The notes under the pieces are model-generated. The model was not told where the DNA came from. It searched no databases and worked only from the letters and a program-made list of their open reading frames with translations. Of a stretch of 64,000 bases of DNA, positions 20,192-29,719 are shown in pieces. The stretch's first letter is position 1, and every line of letters starts with the position of its first letter. The stretch lies in assembly GCA_913057985.1 (NCBI GenBank), contig CAJXPL010000007.1, forward strand, positions 35,572 through 99,571, written 5' to 3'. The stretch is from an uncultured Synechococcus sp. GTDB lineage: Bacteria; Cyanobacteriota; Cyanobacteriia; PCC-6307; Cyanobiaceae. The position numbers and the translations under genes are program-made.

Positions 20192-23100
20192 CTAACGCTG
20201 CATGGCGTGCACGTCCTGCAGGGCATGGATGCTGAGCCTCGGCTGTTGCTGGAGCGCCGAGATCGCCTCCACCGCTGCCCGTGCTCCCGCGAGGGTCGTC
20301 ACCGTTGGAACGGCGTAATCGAGCGCTGCCCGACGCAGGTATTTGTCGTCATGGGCAGCTTGGCGGCCAATCGGTGTGTTGATCACCAACTGCACCTGAT
20401 TGGAGCGGATCTGATCCTCGATGTTGGGGCGCCCCTCGTGCACCTTGAGCACCGATTGCACCTTCAATCCCGCGTTGGCGAGCGCCTGAGCCGTGCCTGA
20501 TGTGGCCGTCACATCGAACCCGAGTTCGATCAGCCGAGCGGCGATGGGCACCAGCGCCTGCTTGTCGCGGTCGTGGGTGGAAAGGAACACCGTCCCCTGG
20601 GTGGGCAGCGCTTCTCCAGCACCGAGCTCAGCCTTGGCATAGGCCATGCCGAAACTGTCGGCGGATCCCATCACCTCTCCCGTGGAGCGCATTTCCGGCC
20701 CCAGCACCGTGTCGGCCCCCGGGAAGCGCCGGAACGGCAGCACCGCCTCCTTGATCGACTGAAGCGGCGGCTTCGGCTCGTTGGTCATGCCGCTCTCGGC
20801 CAGGGTTTCGCCCGCCATCAGTCGGGTTGCCAGGCGAGCGAGAGGTTGACCTGTGGCCTTGGCAACGAAGGGGACCGTCCTGGAGGCGCGGGGGTTGGCT
20901 TCGATGATGTAAACCACTTCCGAGCTATCGGTGTTGCGCTGCACGGCGAACTGGAGGTTGATCAGACCCCGCACCTCGAGCGTTTGCGCCAGGGAGCGAC
21001 TCCAGTCGCGAATCGTGTTCAGTGCCGCCTCGCCCAGGGAAACCGAAGGTAAGCAGCAGGCTGAGTCGCCGGAATGGATTCCAGCCGGTTCGATGTGCTC
21101 CATCAGCCCACCCACGATTACAGCACCGGTGTGATCGCAGAGGGCGTCCACGTCCACCTCAACAGCGTTTTCGAGGTACTGGTCAATCAGCACCGGATGG
21201 TCGGGCTCCACCTGTACGGCTTCGCGCATGTAGCGGTTGAGTTCCTCTTCGTCGAACACCACTTCCATGGCCCGTCCGCCCAGGACGTAAGAGGGACGCA
21301 CGACGACCGGGTAGCCCACTCGTGTGGCCACGGCGCGTGCTTCCTCTTCGCTGCGTGCCAAGCCGTTGCGGGGTTGGCGGATGTTCAGATCGCGGAGGAT
21401 GGCTTCGAACTGCTCGCGGTCTTCGGCCCGGTCGATCGATTCAGGGGAGGTGCCCCAGATGCTGGTGCCCGTGGCGCGCCCCTCATCGCTGTCCAGCCAG
21501 CGCAGCAGAGGAATGGCGAGTTTCAAAGGCGTTTGTCCACCGAATTGGACCACCACGCCATCGGGACGCTCCGCTTCGATCACATTGAGAACGTCCTCCA
21601 GGGTGAGCGGTTCGAAGTAGAGGCTGTCGCTGGTGTCGTAATCGGTGGACACCGTTTCCGGATTGCTGTTCACCATCACCGTGGTGATCCCTTGATCCTG
21701 CCCGGCAAAGGAGGCATGGCAGCAGCAGTAGTCGAATTCGATGCCCTGCCCGATTCGGTTGGGTCCACCGCCGAGGATCATCATCTTGCGGCTGTCCTCA
21801 CGACGACTCACCTCGGATGAAGCGTGAAGGGGCTTGAGGGATCCGTCGGCCTGCAGGGTCTGCAAGGGACGCTCGTAGGTCGAATAGTGATAAGGAGTGG
21901 AGGAAGCGAACTCCGCTGCGCAGGTGTCGACGGTTTTGAAGACGGCGCGAACATCAAGCTGATGGCGCCGCTGACGCACCGACAATTCGTCGCTTTTGGT
22001 GTGCCAGGCGATCTGTCGGTCTGAAAAACCCAGCTGCTTGGCCTCAAACAAGCTGTCGGCATCCAGTTGATCCAGGCTTTTGCCCTTGATCAGCCTGGCC
22101 TCCGCCTCAATGATCCGCCGCAGTTTGGCCAGGAACCAGGGGTCAATCCTGCTGATCCGATGAATCTCCTCATCGCTGCGTCCGCACACCATCGCCGTTC
22201 GCACGCTGAGGATGCGCTCCGGAGAGGGGGTCCTCAGCTGACGATCCAGCTCAGCATCCGTGAGTTCCGGTTCCTCCCGGTCGCCTCCCCAGCCCGAGAA
22301 TCCGGTTTCCAGGGAACGCATGGCTTTCTGGAACGACTCTTCGAAACAACGGCCGATGGCCATCGCTTCCCCCACCGATTTCATTGAGGTGGTGAGCATC
22401 GCCGGACTGCCTCGGAATTTTTCGAAGGCGAAGCGTGGAATTTTGGTGACGACGTAATCGATCGTCGGTTCGAAGCAGGCAGGCGTCTTGCCGGTGATGT
22501 CGTTGAGGATTTCGTCGAGGGTGTAACCGACGGCGAGGCGAGCGGCGATCTTGGCGATCGGGAAGCCGGTGGCCTTGCTGGCCAAGGCCGACGATCGGCT
22601 CACCCTGGGATTCATCTCGATCACCACGACGTCGCCGTTGTCGGGATTGATCGCGAACTGGATGTTGCTGCCGCCCGTCGCGACACCGATCTCCCGAATG
22701 ATGGCGATCGATTGGTCGCGCAACCGTTGGTATTCCCGATCCGTGAGGGTCTGGGCCGGAGCCACCGTGATCGAATCCCCGGTGTGCACCCCCATGGGAT
22801 CGAGGTTTTCGATGCTGCAGACGATCACGACGTTGTCCGCCAGATCACGCATCACCTCAAGCTCGAATTCCTTCCAGCCCAGAAGCGATTGCTCGATCAG
22901 AATCTGAGACACCGGACTCGCTTCAAGCCCGCTCTTGCAGATTGCTGCGTATTCCTCGGGGTTGTAGGCAATGCCCCCGCCACTTCCCCCCAGCGTGAAG
23001 GCGGGCCGGATGATCCGGGGGAAGCTTCCGATCGCGGCCCCGACGGCTTCAGCTTCTTCTTGAGATGAGGCGATGCCCGAAGGGCAGACCTTCACCCCGA

Positions 23101-23515
23101 TGCGCTCCATGGCCTGCTTGAACAGCAGACGGTCTTCCGCTTTCTGGATCGCTTTGAGATCGGCACCGATCAACTCAACGCCAAAGCGATCGAGGGTGCC
23201 GTTTTCCGCCAGGGTGACCGCCAGGTTGAGGGCGGTCTGCCCTCCCATGGTCGGCAGCAGAGCATCCGGGCGCTCCTGCTCGATCACCCGTGTCACCACG
23301 TCCGGCGTGAGCGGCTCGATGTAGGTGCGATCGGCCATTTCCGGGTCGGTCATGATCGACGCCGGATTGGAGTTGATCAGGATGACTTCATATCCCTCGG
23401 ATCTGAGGGCTTTGCAGGCCTGGGTTCCGGAGTAATCGAACTCACAGGCCTGGCCGATCACGATCGGACCAGATCCCAGCAGGAGAATGCGACGCAGATC
23501 AGACCGCCTCGGCAT
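20192..23515 (-). CDS. carB: Carbamoyl-phosphate synthase large subunit
   Basis: The 1107-residue subunit that makes carbamoyl phosphate from bicarbonate, ammonia and two ATP for arginine and pyrimidine synthesis. It shows the duplicated ATP-grasp organisation, starting [20 protein letters not shown] and repeating at [22 protein letters not shown]-terminal allosteric MGS domain follows [14 protein letters not shown]. Its length is slightly above the E. coli protein's. The partner carA is not in this window. Confidence 0.97.
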   Translation of the reverse strand: MPRRSDLRRILLLGSGPIVIGQACEFDYSGTQACKALRSEGYEVILINSNPASIMTDPEMADRTYIEPLTPDVVTRVIEQERPDALLPTMGGQTALNLAVTLAENGTLDRFGVELIGADLKAIQKAEDRLLFKQAMERIGVKVCPSGIASSQEEAEAVGAAIGSFPRIIRPAFTLGGSGGGIAYNPEEYAAICKSGLEASPVSQILIEQSLLGWKEFELEVMRDLADNVVIVCSIENLDPMGVHTGDSITVAPAQTLTDREYQRLRDQSIAIIREIGVATGGSNIQFAINPDNGDVVVIEMNPRVSRSSALASKATGFPIAKIAARLAVGYTLDEILNDITGKTPACFEPTIDYVVTKIPRFAFEKFRGSPAMLTTSMKSVGEAMAIGRCFEESFQKAMRSLETGFSGWGGDREEPELTDAELDRQLRTPSPERILSVRTAMVCGRSDEEIHRISRIDPWFLAKLRRIIEAEARLIKGKSLDQLDADSLFEAKQLGFSDRQIAWHTKSDELSVRQRRHQLDVRAVFKTVDTCAAEFASSTPYHYSTYERPLQTLQADGSLKPLHASSEVSRREDSRKMMILGGGPNRIGQGIEFDYCCCHASFAGQDQGITTVMVNSNPETVSTDYDTSDSLYFEPLTLEDVLNVIEAERPDGVVVQFGGQTPLKLAIPLLRWLDSDEGRATGTSIWGTSPESIDRAEDREQFEAILRDLNIRQPRNGLARSEEEARAVATRVGYPVVVRPSYVLGGRAMEVVFDEEELNRYMREAVQVEPDHPVLIDQYLENAVEVDVDALCDHTGAVIVGGLMEHIEPAGIHSGDSACCLPSVSLGEAALNTIRDWSRSLAQTLEVRGLINLQFAVQRNTDSSEVVYIIEANPRASRTVPFVAKATGQPLARLATRLMAGETLAESGMTNEPKPPLQSIKEAVLPFRRFPGADTVLGPEMRSTGEVMGSADSFGMAYAKAELGAGEALPTQGTVFLSTHDRDKQALVPIAARLIELGFDVTATSGTAQALANAGLKVQSVLKVHEGRPNIEDQIRSNQVQLVINTPIGRQAAHDDKYLRRAALDYAVPTVTTLAGARAAVEAISALQQQPRLSIHALQDVHAMQR

Positions 23516-23619
23516 GTGAAATCGTCCTTGGCCAAACAGATCAAGCCTCTCACGCGGCCTCGCCCCAACTGGGGGACTTGGCCTCGCTACGGTGAAGGGA
23601 GATCAGCACCAGAGTTGCA

Positions 23620-24255
23620 ATGAGTGAGCTCCAGCGCCTGAAGGGGCTGCTGCCACCGGAAATGCAGAGCTGGGTGTTTGTGGAATCAGCTGCTGCAGTC
23701 GATCCTCCATTGATCACCCTTGAGGAAATCGGCCGGGATGAAGTGGAGATCCAGGTGGATCTCGACGAATGGGATGCCCTGGCGTTGGATCACCGCAATT
23801 TGCTGTTTTGGCATGAAGTTGGTCGGATCCAGAACGACACAATTCCCCGGGACGGTTGGGAGATGGCTGCTCTGGCCATCGGTCTCGGAGGTGCCATCGG
23901 TGAATTGTGGGTTCAGGACGGCCTGCTGCTGTTGATGGCCCTGGGCCTCTCCGGTTTTGCGGGGTATCGGCTTTACCTGAAGAACAATTCCGAAAAACGC
24001 CTGCAGGACGCCATCAGTGCAGACGAGCGCGCCATCGATCTGGCCTGCCGATTTGGTTACAGCGTGCCGAATGCCTATCGCAGTCTTGGGGGCGCGTTGA
24101 AGGAGCTGGTCGAAAAGACCCGCAAGAAGCGCCGCCGCAGCTATTACGAAGACCGGCTTGAGGCGCTGCGCAAGAGTGCCAGCAAGGCCAGAGCTGAAAT
24201 GGCCCAACAGGAGGGCTCACGCAGCTCCGTTACCAGCGAGAACGTTTATGGATAG
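23620..24255 (+). CDS. DUF3318 domain-containing membrane protein
   Basis: A 211-residue protein. The soluble N-terminus contains LDHRNLLFWHEVGRIQND, then a hydrophobic stretch at about 84-119 (two short membrane helices), then a basic helical C-terminus rich in Arg and Lys (KTRKKRRRSYYEDRLEALRK). It matches DUF3318, conserved in cyanobacteria with no known function. Its stop overlaps the start of rsfS by 8 bases, so the two are coupled. Confidence 0.85.
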   Translation: MSELQRLKGLLPPEMQSWVFVESAAAVDPPLITLEEIGRDEVEIQVDLDEWDALALDHRNLLFWHEVGRIQNDTIPRDGWEMAALAIGLGGAIGELWVQDGLLLLMALGLSGFAGYRLYLKNNSEKRLQDAISADERAIDLACRFGYSVPNAYRSLGGALKELVEKTRKKRRRSYYEDRLEALRKSASKARAEMAQQEGSRSSVTSENVYG

Positions 24256-24604
24256 CGAAAAGCTTGCTGAACTGGTGGCCGATGCCTGCGATGACCGCAA
24301 GGCCACCGACATCCGTCTGATTCGTGTGGATGAGGTGTCCAGCCTGGCGGATTGGATGGTGATCGCAGGCGGTCAGTCCGACGTTCAGGTGCGTGCCATT
24401 GCCCGGTCGGTTGAAGACCGCCTGGAAACTGAGGCAGACCTGCTCCCCTTGCGCAAGGAAGGGCTGAATGAGGGGCGCTGGGCGCTTCTTGATTACGGCG
24501 ATGTGATCGTTCACGTGCTGATGCCCGATGAGCGCGGCTACTACGACCTTGAGGCGTTCTGGAGTCACGGCGAAAGCCGAACCTTCTTACCGTCGGTGAA
24601 GTAG
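24248..24604 (+). CDS. rsfS: Ribosomal silencing factor RsfS
   Basis: A 118-residue RsfS/Iojap/DUF143 protein that binds L14 (uL14) and blocks subunit joining to save energy under starvation. Family signatures are present: KATDIRLIRVDEVSSLADWM and DYGDVIVHVLMPDERGYYDLEAFW. The ATG at 24248 starts exactly at the family N-terminus; an earlier in-frame start at 24158 would add 30 unrelated residues. It is the middle gene of a three-gene cluster with DUF3318 and CGLD27. Confidence 0.95.
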   Translation: MDSEKLAELVADACDDRKATDIRLIRVDEVSSLADWMVIAGGQSDVQVRAIARSVEDRLETEADLLPLRKEGLNEGRWALLDYGDVIVHVLMPDERGYYDLEAFWSHGESRTFLPSVK

Positions 24605-24615
24605 CCGCTTGATCC

Positions 24616-25110
24616 ATGCCAGAAGCGGTGTCCTGCCCCGTTCCACCGGAGCAGCGGCCTCTTGAGGAGTTTCAACAGCTCTGCAAGTCATGGTTCTTCT
24701 CCTGGCCAGCGGGTCAGGAACCTCGCCTGAGCCAACGCCTTGCAGGCTTCTGGCTGCTGATGTTGCCGGTGTGCAGCCTGATCGCCAGTGGGAGTTGGAC
24801 CTTGAAGCAGGATCCGCCCCGGCTCCTGGTCGCAGCCGCTGTGGCCGCTCTTGTGCTTCCCCTGCTGTTGCTGGTGCGGCAATGGCTGGGCTGGACTTAC
24901 GTCATGCAACGGCTTCTGCGTGAGTCCGTCGACTACGAGGAATCCGGCTGGTACGACGGTCAGACCTGGGAAAAGCCTCTGTCTTGGCGGGAACGCGACC
25001 TGCTGGTGGCCCGCCATGAGGTTCGTCCGATCCTGGGTCGTCTGGGACGGGCCATGGCTACCTCAGCGGGTTTGATGCTGGCCGGTGCCAGTCTCTGTCA
25101 GGCTCTCTGA
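24616..25110 (+). CDS. CGLD27-family protein (DUF1230)
   Basis: A 164-residue membrane protein conserved in cyanobacteria and plastids. Two hydrophobic segments at about 43-62 and 68-88 are followed by YVMQRLLRESVDYEESGWYD and a third short one near the C-terminus. The motif VDYEESGWYDGQ is typical of CGLD27, an unassigned green-lineage photosynthesis-associated protein. It starts 11 bases after rsfS and its last codons overlap or nearly touch the asparaginase gene. Confidence 0.87.
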   Translation: MPEAVSCPVPPEQRPLEEFQQLCKSWFFSWPAGQEPRLSQRLAGFWLLMLPVCSLIASGSWTLKQDPPRLLVAAAVAALVLPLLLLVRQWLGWTYVMQRLLRESVDYEESGWYDGQTWEKPLSWRERDLLVARHEVRPILGRLGRAMATSAGLMLAGASLCQAL

Positions 25111-25126
25111 ACCAATCGGGGTTCCG

Positions 25127-26095
25127 ATGACTTTGCCCTCGGGCTTCAGCCCTGCAGCCCGGACCGGGTCAGCCCCCCTTGAGGTCTGTTTGCGGCGCGG
25201 ATCGATCACGGAATCGGTGCATCGCGTTCATGCCGTGGTTTGTGACGGCCGAGGACGGGTGTTGATGTCGGCAGGAAACCCCGGCTTGGAAAGTTTCATT
25301 CGTTCGGCTCTGAAGCCCTTTCAGGCCCTGCCGTTTCTCAGCAGTGGAACCGCCGACCAACTGGATGTTGATGAACGGGGCATCGCCATCAGCTGCGCCT
25401 CCCATGCGGGCACCAATGCCCACGCCCGGGAAGCCTTCCGGTTGCTCTGGAAAGCGGAGTTGGACAGCGCTTCACTTCAATGCCCTGTGCCGAATGGGGC
25501 TGACAGTCCGCTTCAGCACAACTGTTCCGGAAAGCACGCTGCCTTCCTGGCCACCAGCCGAAAGATGGGCTGGCCGATCGAGACCTATCTCCAGCAGGAC
25601 CACCCTCTCCAGGTCGAAGTGAAGCGCAGGGTCGCTGAACTGATCGGCTTGCCTGCGGAGGAATTGGTTGCCGAGCGGGATGACTGTGGCGCTCCCACCC
25701 TGGTGTTGCAGTTGGCTCAGATGGCCTTGCTCTATGCCCACCTCGGTGCCTCACAACATGCCGAACTCGAGCAGATCAGTCGGGCGATGCTGAGTCAGCC
25801 CGACCTTGTGGCTGGTGAGGGTCGTTTCGACACCGAGCTGATGCGGCGCAGCCACGGTCAGGTCCTGAGCAAGGGCGGTGCAGAGGGCATTCAATGCCTC
25901 AGCCGCGTGGGTGAAGGTCTTGGAGTAGCCATCAAGGTGGAAGACGGCTCCCGTCGTGCCAAGCAAGCGGTTGCCCTGCATCTGTTGCGTCAACTCGAGT
26001 GGCTCACACCCATGGGGCTAGACGAGCTCGATGAGCAGGTGCTGGTCGTGAACCCGAGCGTCAAGCTCAGCGTGTCCGGTGCCTTGCAGTCGTGA
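25127..26095 (+). CDS. L-asparaginase II-type asparaginase
   Basis: About 322 residues, matching the bacterial asparaginase family typified by Rhizobium etli AnsA (PF06089), structurally unrelated to E. coli AnsA/AnsB. Landmarks: a Ser-containing RGSITESVHR near the N-terminus, ISCASHAGTN, NCSGKHAAFL and ERDDCGAPT. It hydrolyses asparagine to aspartate and ammonia. The ATG at 25127 (MTLPSGFSP) is taken as the start; the frame is open back to a GTG or ATG at 25085. It is followed by the tRNA-fMet gene. Confidence 0.9.
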   Translation: MTLPSGFSPAARTGSAPLEVCLRRGSITESVHRVHAVVCDGRGRVLMSAGNPGLESFIRSALKPFQALPFLSSGTADQLDVDERGIAISCASHAGTNAHAREAFRLLWKAELDSASLQCPVPNGADSPLQHNCSGKHAAFLATSRKMGWPIETYLQQDHPLQVEVKRRVAELIGLPAEELVAERDDCGAPTLVLQLAQMALLYAHLGASQHAELEQISRAMLSQPDLVAGEGRFDTELMRRSHGQVLSKGGAEGIQCLSRVGEGLGVAIKVEDGSRRAKQAVALHLLRQLEWLTPMGLDELDEQVLVVNPSVKLSVSGALQS

Positions 26096-26097
26096 CT

Positions 26098-26129
26098 TTG
26101 CTGTCACCTGCGACACCGACATGTATGAT
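26098..26129 (+). promoter_or_regulatory. Candidate promoter of tRNA-fMet
   Basis: A -10-like TATGAT at 26124-26129 lies 12 bases before the tRNA 5' end. A weak -35-like CTGTCA (26101-26106) gives 17-base spacing; TTGCTG at 26098 gives 20. The -10 match is good and the -35 poor. Confidence 0.45.
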
Positions 26130-26140
26130 TTTTGGGTCGA

Positions 26141-26217
<77 letters not shown>

Positions 26218-26232
26218 AATCTGATTGAATCA

Positions 26233-26261
26233 ATAATCTCCCTTTCGGGAGATTTTTTTTT
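26233..26261 (+). terminator. Rho-independent terminator behind tRNA-fMet
   Basis: The stem AATCTCCC pairs with GGGAGATT across TTTC, then a run of T residues, starting about 16 bases after the CCA. It would stop the tRNA transcript before the GMC oxidoreductase gene. Confidence 0.85.
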
Positions 26262-26276
26262 GTCTGTCGTACCCCC

Positions 26277-27920
26277 ATGAGCAGTCGCTCCATGAACTGC
26301 GATGGCCCCTGGGACGCCATTGTTGTTGGCTCGGGAGCGAGTGGCGGCGTGGCCGCCATGACCCTGGCTGAAGCAGGAGCTCGGGTGCTTGTGGTGGAGG
26401 CAGGACCTGACCTCAACAGCACACAAGCCTTCGGGGCTGAACCGGGAAATCTGCTGCGTCGGATCGTGGGCCTGACCAGCGGCAGCCATCGCCAGCAGTC
26501 CCAGCATCCCGGCTACTGGAAAGCCAACCCTCGTCTGTATGCCGACGAGCGTCTGCATCCCTATGAGCACCCGGCGGATCAGCCGTTTCTGTGGACGCGA
26601 GGCCTGCAGGTTGGCGGCCGCAGCCTCACCTGGGGTGGCATCACCCTGCGTCTCTCGGATGAGGATCTTGGCGGTGTGGATGTGGAGGGTGAACAGGTCC
26701 GTTGGCCGTTGCGCAGCGGTGAGCTGACACCGCACTACTCCGAACTGGAGCGCTGGCTGGGCGTTCATGGTGGGCGCGATGGTTTGCAGCATCTGCCGGA
26801 CGGTGAAACGCAACCGGCTCTGGCGGCGACGCCGGCGGAACACCGTTTTGCTGAAGCTGTGCAGCAACGGTTGGGCTATCCGGTGATCCCCTCGAGGGGG
26901 TTTGGTCCGGCACCGCAGGGAGAAGATCCCGCCTGGCCCCGCTCCAGCAGTCGCGGCAGCAGCCTTCCTCGCGCCATGGCCACAGGACGCACCCAGCTGC
27001 TCTCTGCGCATCTGGTGGAGCATCTCTTGATGGATGCCGGTGGAGACAAAGCCATTGGTGTGGTTGCCGTTGACCAATCCAACGGCAACCGCAGGGAGTT
27101 GAAGGCGGATCTCGTGGTCCTGGCCGCTTCCACGATTCAGACCGTCTCCATCCTGTTGCGCTCCCGTCGTGGCGAACAAAGCAACGGTTTGGACGACCCT
27201 TCAGGACGACTGGGCACACGCTTGATGGACCATGTCTCCACATCGCAGTTTTTTGCCTTCCCCGAGCCTGTTCAGGAGGAACAGCCCATGCTCACGGGCG
27301 CTGGAAGTTTTTTCGTTCCGTTTGGCCGACACCTGCCATCGGCTGATTTTCAGGGCGGCTATGGCCTCTGGGGTGGCATTGGACGGTTTGATCCGCCGCG
27401 ATGGTTACGGCGTCGCCCTTCAAGCATCACCGGGTTTCTGATTGGTCATGGCGAAGTTCTTCCCAGGGCTGACAACAGGGTGACCCTGAGTGAGCGCACG
27501 GATCGCTGGGGTGTGCGTGTTCCCTCGATTGCCTGCCGTTGGAGCAGCAATGAATTGGCCATGGTCAGGCACATGCGTACCTCGATCCAGGCCTGCATCG
27601 CTGCCGCCGGAGGCGAAGCCAAATCGATCCAAGACCTCTTCCACCTCCCCTTGGTTGAACCTTTCCTGGGGGGTGCTGTTGCACTGTCTGAAGGTGCACC
27701 CCCCCCGGGGTACTACATCCATGAGGTGGGAGGCGCTGCGATGGGGTCGAGCGAAACCAGCAGCGTGGTTGATTCCTCCAACCGTCTTTGGCGTGCTCCC
27801 AACGTTCTTGTGGTGGATGGTGCCTGTTGGCCCACGTCGGCCTGGCAGAGCCCAACGCTGACGATGATGGCCCTGAGCCGTCGCGCCTGCCTGCTGGCCC
27901 TCAGTGGTCGGGGCGGATGA
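26277..27920 (+). CDS. GMC-family flavin oxidoreductase
   Basis: A 547-residue FAD oxidoreductase of the glucose-methanol-choline family. The N-terminal dinucleotide motif VVGSGASGGVAAMTLAEAG and the C-terminal VVDGACWPTSAWQSPTLTMM are family landmarks. These enzymes oxidise alcohols or sugars; the electron acceptor and substrate are not evident. No signal peptide or membrane segment is seen. The start ATG at 26277 is close behind the tRNA terminator, and the 3' end overlaps convergent DUF2811 by 20 bases. Confidence 0.85.
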   Translation: MSSRSMNCDGPWDAIVVGSGASGGVAAMTLAEAGARVLVVEAGPDLNSTQAFGAEPGNLLRRIVGLTSGSHRQQSQHPGYWKANPRLYADERLHPYEHPADQPFLWTRGLQVGGRSLTWGGITLRLSDEDLGGVDVEGEQVRWPLRSGELTPHYSELERWLGVHGGRDGLQHLPDGETQPALAATPAEHRFAEAVQQRLGYPVIPSRGFGPAPQGEDPAWPRSSSRGSSLPRAMATGRTQLLSAHLVEHLLMDAGGDKAIGVVAVDQSNGNRRELKADLVVLAASTIQTVSILLRSRRGEQSNGLDDPSGRLGTRLMDHVSTSQFFAFPEPVQEEQPMLTGAGSFFVPFGRHLPSADFQGGYGLWGGIGRFDPPRWLRRRPSSITGFLIGHGEVLPRADNRVTLSERTDRWGVRVPSIACRWSSNELAMVRHMRTSIQACIAAAGGEAKSIQDLFHLPLVEPFLGGAVALSEGAPPPGYYIHEVGGAAMGSSETSSVVDSSNRLWRAPNVLVVDGACWPTSAWQSPTLTMMALSRRACLLALSGRGG

Positions 27921-28134
27921 ACAGATCGTCGAGATAGCGCTCGGTCACAGCGCGGTCGTCACAGCCGTTCTGAAACAGGAAGTGGGCGAGAGCAGAACTC
28001 ATCACGCGGTATTGGTCCCAGCTGGGGTGCTCCCCGATGAAATCCTTCATGCCTCGATAGAGCACCTCGGGGATTTCCGTTTCCAGGCTCACGTAGCTGA
28101 CTTGTGAGGCTCTTCCGCCCTCCGTGGTCCCCAT
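27901..28134 (-). CDS. DUF2811 domain-containing protein
   Basis: A 77-residue protein whose core VSLETEIPEVLYRGMKDFIG, then LAHFLFQNGCDDRAVTERYL, matches DUF2811, a small cyanobacterial family of unknown function. The ATG at 28134 is preferred because the region upstream of it (to a possible start at 28380) does not resemble the family. It is convergent with the GMC gene and overlaps it by 20 bases. Confidence 0.8.
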   Translation of the reverse strand: MGTTEGGRASQVSYVSLETEIPEVLYRGMKDFIGEHPSWDQYRVMSSALAHFLFQNGCDDRAVTERYLDDLFIRPDH

Positions 28135-28573
28135 TTCATGGCATCGCTCGAGGTGATTTCGATCCATTCCGTCCAGCTTGTCCCTGTCCAACGCCCACCA
28201 AGAAAGCCACACAACCGGGGCTTGCGTCAAAGCCGTCGCCATTTGTTGAATTGCAGGTGAGACGAGATGAGACAGCAGTCTGTAACTGGGTTTGAGCGCA
28301 AGGAAAATGCCGAAGCTGGGTTGAGTTAGGCCGGATAGGCGGTCTGTCAACCCGGTGGCACGGTTCCCTCGGAAATTCACAGGCTGACCGTCACAGCCGG
28401 CAAGGCAACTTCGGCCTGTGGAAAGCGGCGGTTTTTTGTGTGGAAAAAGGGGGCGAACCTTGGCGAAGCAATTTCGATAAGAAAACCTGATCTTTGCTCC
28501 GTCGCTGCTGTCGCTTTCGAGAACCGTGTCATTGGCGGCAAGCCGTCAGCAGGTTCTCTTTGGATCCATGGAA
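28135..28573. other. 439-base interval without a supported gene
   Basis: The only sizeable frames here (upstream in-frame extension of DUF2811 and a 66-residue minus-strand frame at 28377-28577) are not convincing. A weak plus-strand hairpin (CACAGCCG...CGGCCTGTG near 28391-28419) is followed by a short T-run. It probably holds the cbiX transcript end and the DUF2811 promoter. Confidence 0.35.
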
Positions 28574-29692
28574 TCAATCTTTAGGCGCGCTGTTGTTGCG
28601 CTTCAACGTGGTAGGGCCCAGGGGATGGTCGGCGTGGGGATAAGGGGGGTGATGGTGGTCATGGCTGTGGTCTGAGCCGTGGCTGTGATCTGAAGGGTGG
28701 CTGTGGTCATGGCTAATCGGGATGCCGTCGGGTTGGCAGGCACCCGTGCACTCCAGTTCGCAGAGCGTGCAGCTTTCCGCAAGGCCCTCCACATCGTGGT
28801 GATGGCTTTCCTGGGCACGTCCCACGTCCTGTTCGAAGCCCAGCACCTGGGCGCGGTACTTGCAGAGCGAGCAGTTCATGGCGGTGTCCCCCCGCAACAC
28901 CTCCTCGACCCGTTCCTTGAAGGTGTCCACCACCAGGGTGTGGTCGCCCAGATAGCCCGCAGAGAGAAACTCCACCTCGGGGTGATCGGCAGCCACCAGC
29001 CCGGTGTGTTGGCGGATTCGGCTCACCAGAACCCCTGAAAAGAGGAAATAGGGCACCACCACCACCCGGCGGAAGCCCAGTTTCACGGCGTGACGCAGCC
29101 CCGGTTCCACCAGGGGGAAGGTCACGCCGGAATACACCGTTTCTCCCCAGCCGAAACCAAATCCTTCCACCAGCAGCCGCGTCACCTTGGCCACGTTGGA
29201 GTTGGCGTCTGGATCCGAGGAGCCTCGGCCCACCACCACCAACAGAGTTTCGGCCAGGGGAACGTCGTGCTTCGCCGCATCCAGGCACTCCTGAACGCGA
29301 GCCCCGGCGGCCGACACCATCAACCGGTCCACCCCCAGCTCCCGGCCGTAATCGATCTGTAACCCCGTTTCGGCCGTGTACGTGTTCAGAACAGAAGGGA
29401 TGTCGTTCTTGGCATGCCCGGCTGCGAAAAGCATGGCGGGAATGGCCAGCACCTTGGTGACGCCTTTCTCGCGGAGTGCTTCAAGACCATCCCGAAGGAT
29501 GGGGCGGGCAAATTCCAGGTAGCCGTGTTCCACCGGCATCGGTGCCAGCCGAGGCCGTAGGGCGTCCACCATCTGGGCGAACTCTTCAACGGCCAGTCGG
29601 TTGCGACTCCCGTGGCCGCAGATCAGAACGCCAAGACGCTCGTTGCCGGTTTCCGCGTGCTGTTCGGCCAAAAGGTCGCTCTGCTGTTCCAA
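28574..29692 (-). CDS. cbiX: CbiX-type sirohydrochlorin chelatase with histidine-rich tail
   Basis: A 372-residue protein starting with the CbiX/SirB landmark LICGHGSRN and containing a second related half (RLMVSAAGAR..., then LVVVGRGSSDPDAN), as in fused long CbiX. These insert Co2+ or Fe2+ into sirohydrochlorin. Near residues 277-325 lies a cysteine-rich segment with CSLCKYRAQ and CTLCELECTGAC. The last 50 residues are extremely His-rich (HDHSHPSDHSHGSDHSHDHH), probably for metal storage or handling. The start ATG at 29692 is close to the divergent oxidase at 29720. Confidence 0.9.
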   Translation of the reverse strand: MEQQSDLLAEQHAETGNERLGVLICGHGSRNRLAVEEFAQMVDALRPRLAPMPVEHGYLEFARPILRDGLEALREKGVTKVLAIPAMLFAAGHAKNDIPSVLNTYTAETGLQIDYGRELGVDRLMVSAAGARVQECLDAAKHDVPLAETLLVVVGRGSSDPDANSNVAKVTRLLVEGFGFGWGETVYSGVTFPLVEPGLRHAVKLGFRRVVVVPYFLFSGVLVSRIRQHTGLVAADHPEVEFLSAGYLGDHTLVVDTFKERVEEVLRGDTAMNCSLCKYRAQVLGFEQDVGRAQESHHHDVEGLAESCTLCELECTGACQPDGIPISHDHSHPSDHSHGSDHSHDHHHPPYPHADHPLGPTTLKRNNSAPKD

Positions 29693-29719
29693 TGGTTTGA
29701 CGATATCGGTCGCATCGCA

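Noticed and set aside
28377..28577. 66-residue minus-strand frame
   Set aside because: Overlaps the cbiX end, with unlikely composition and no family match.
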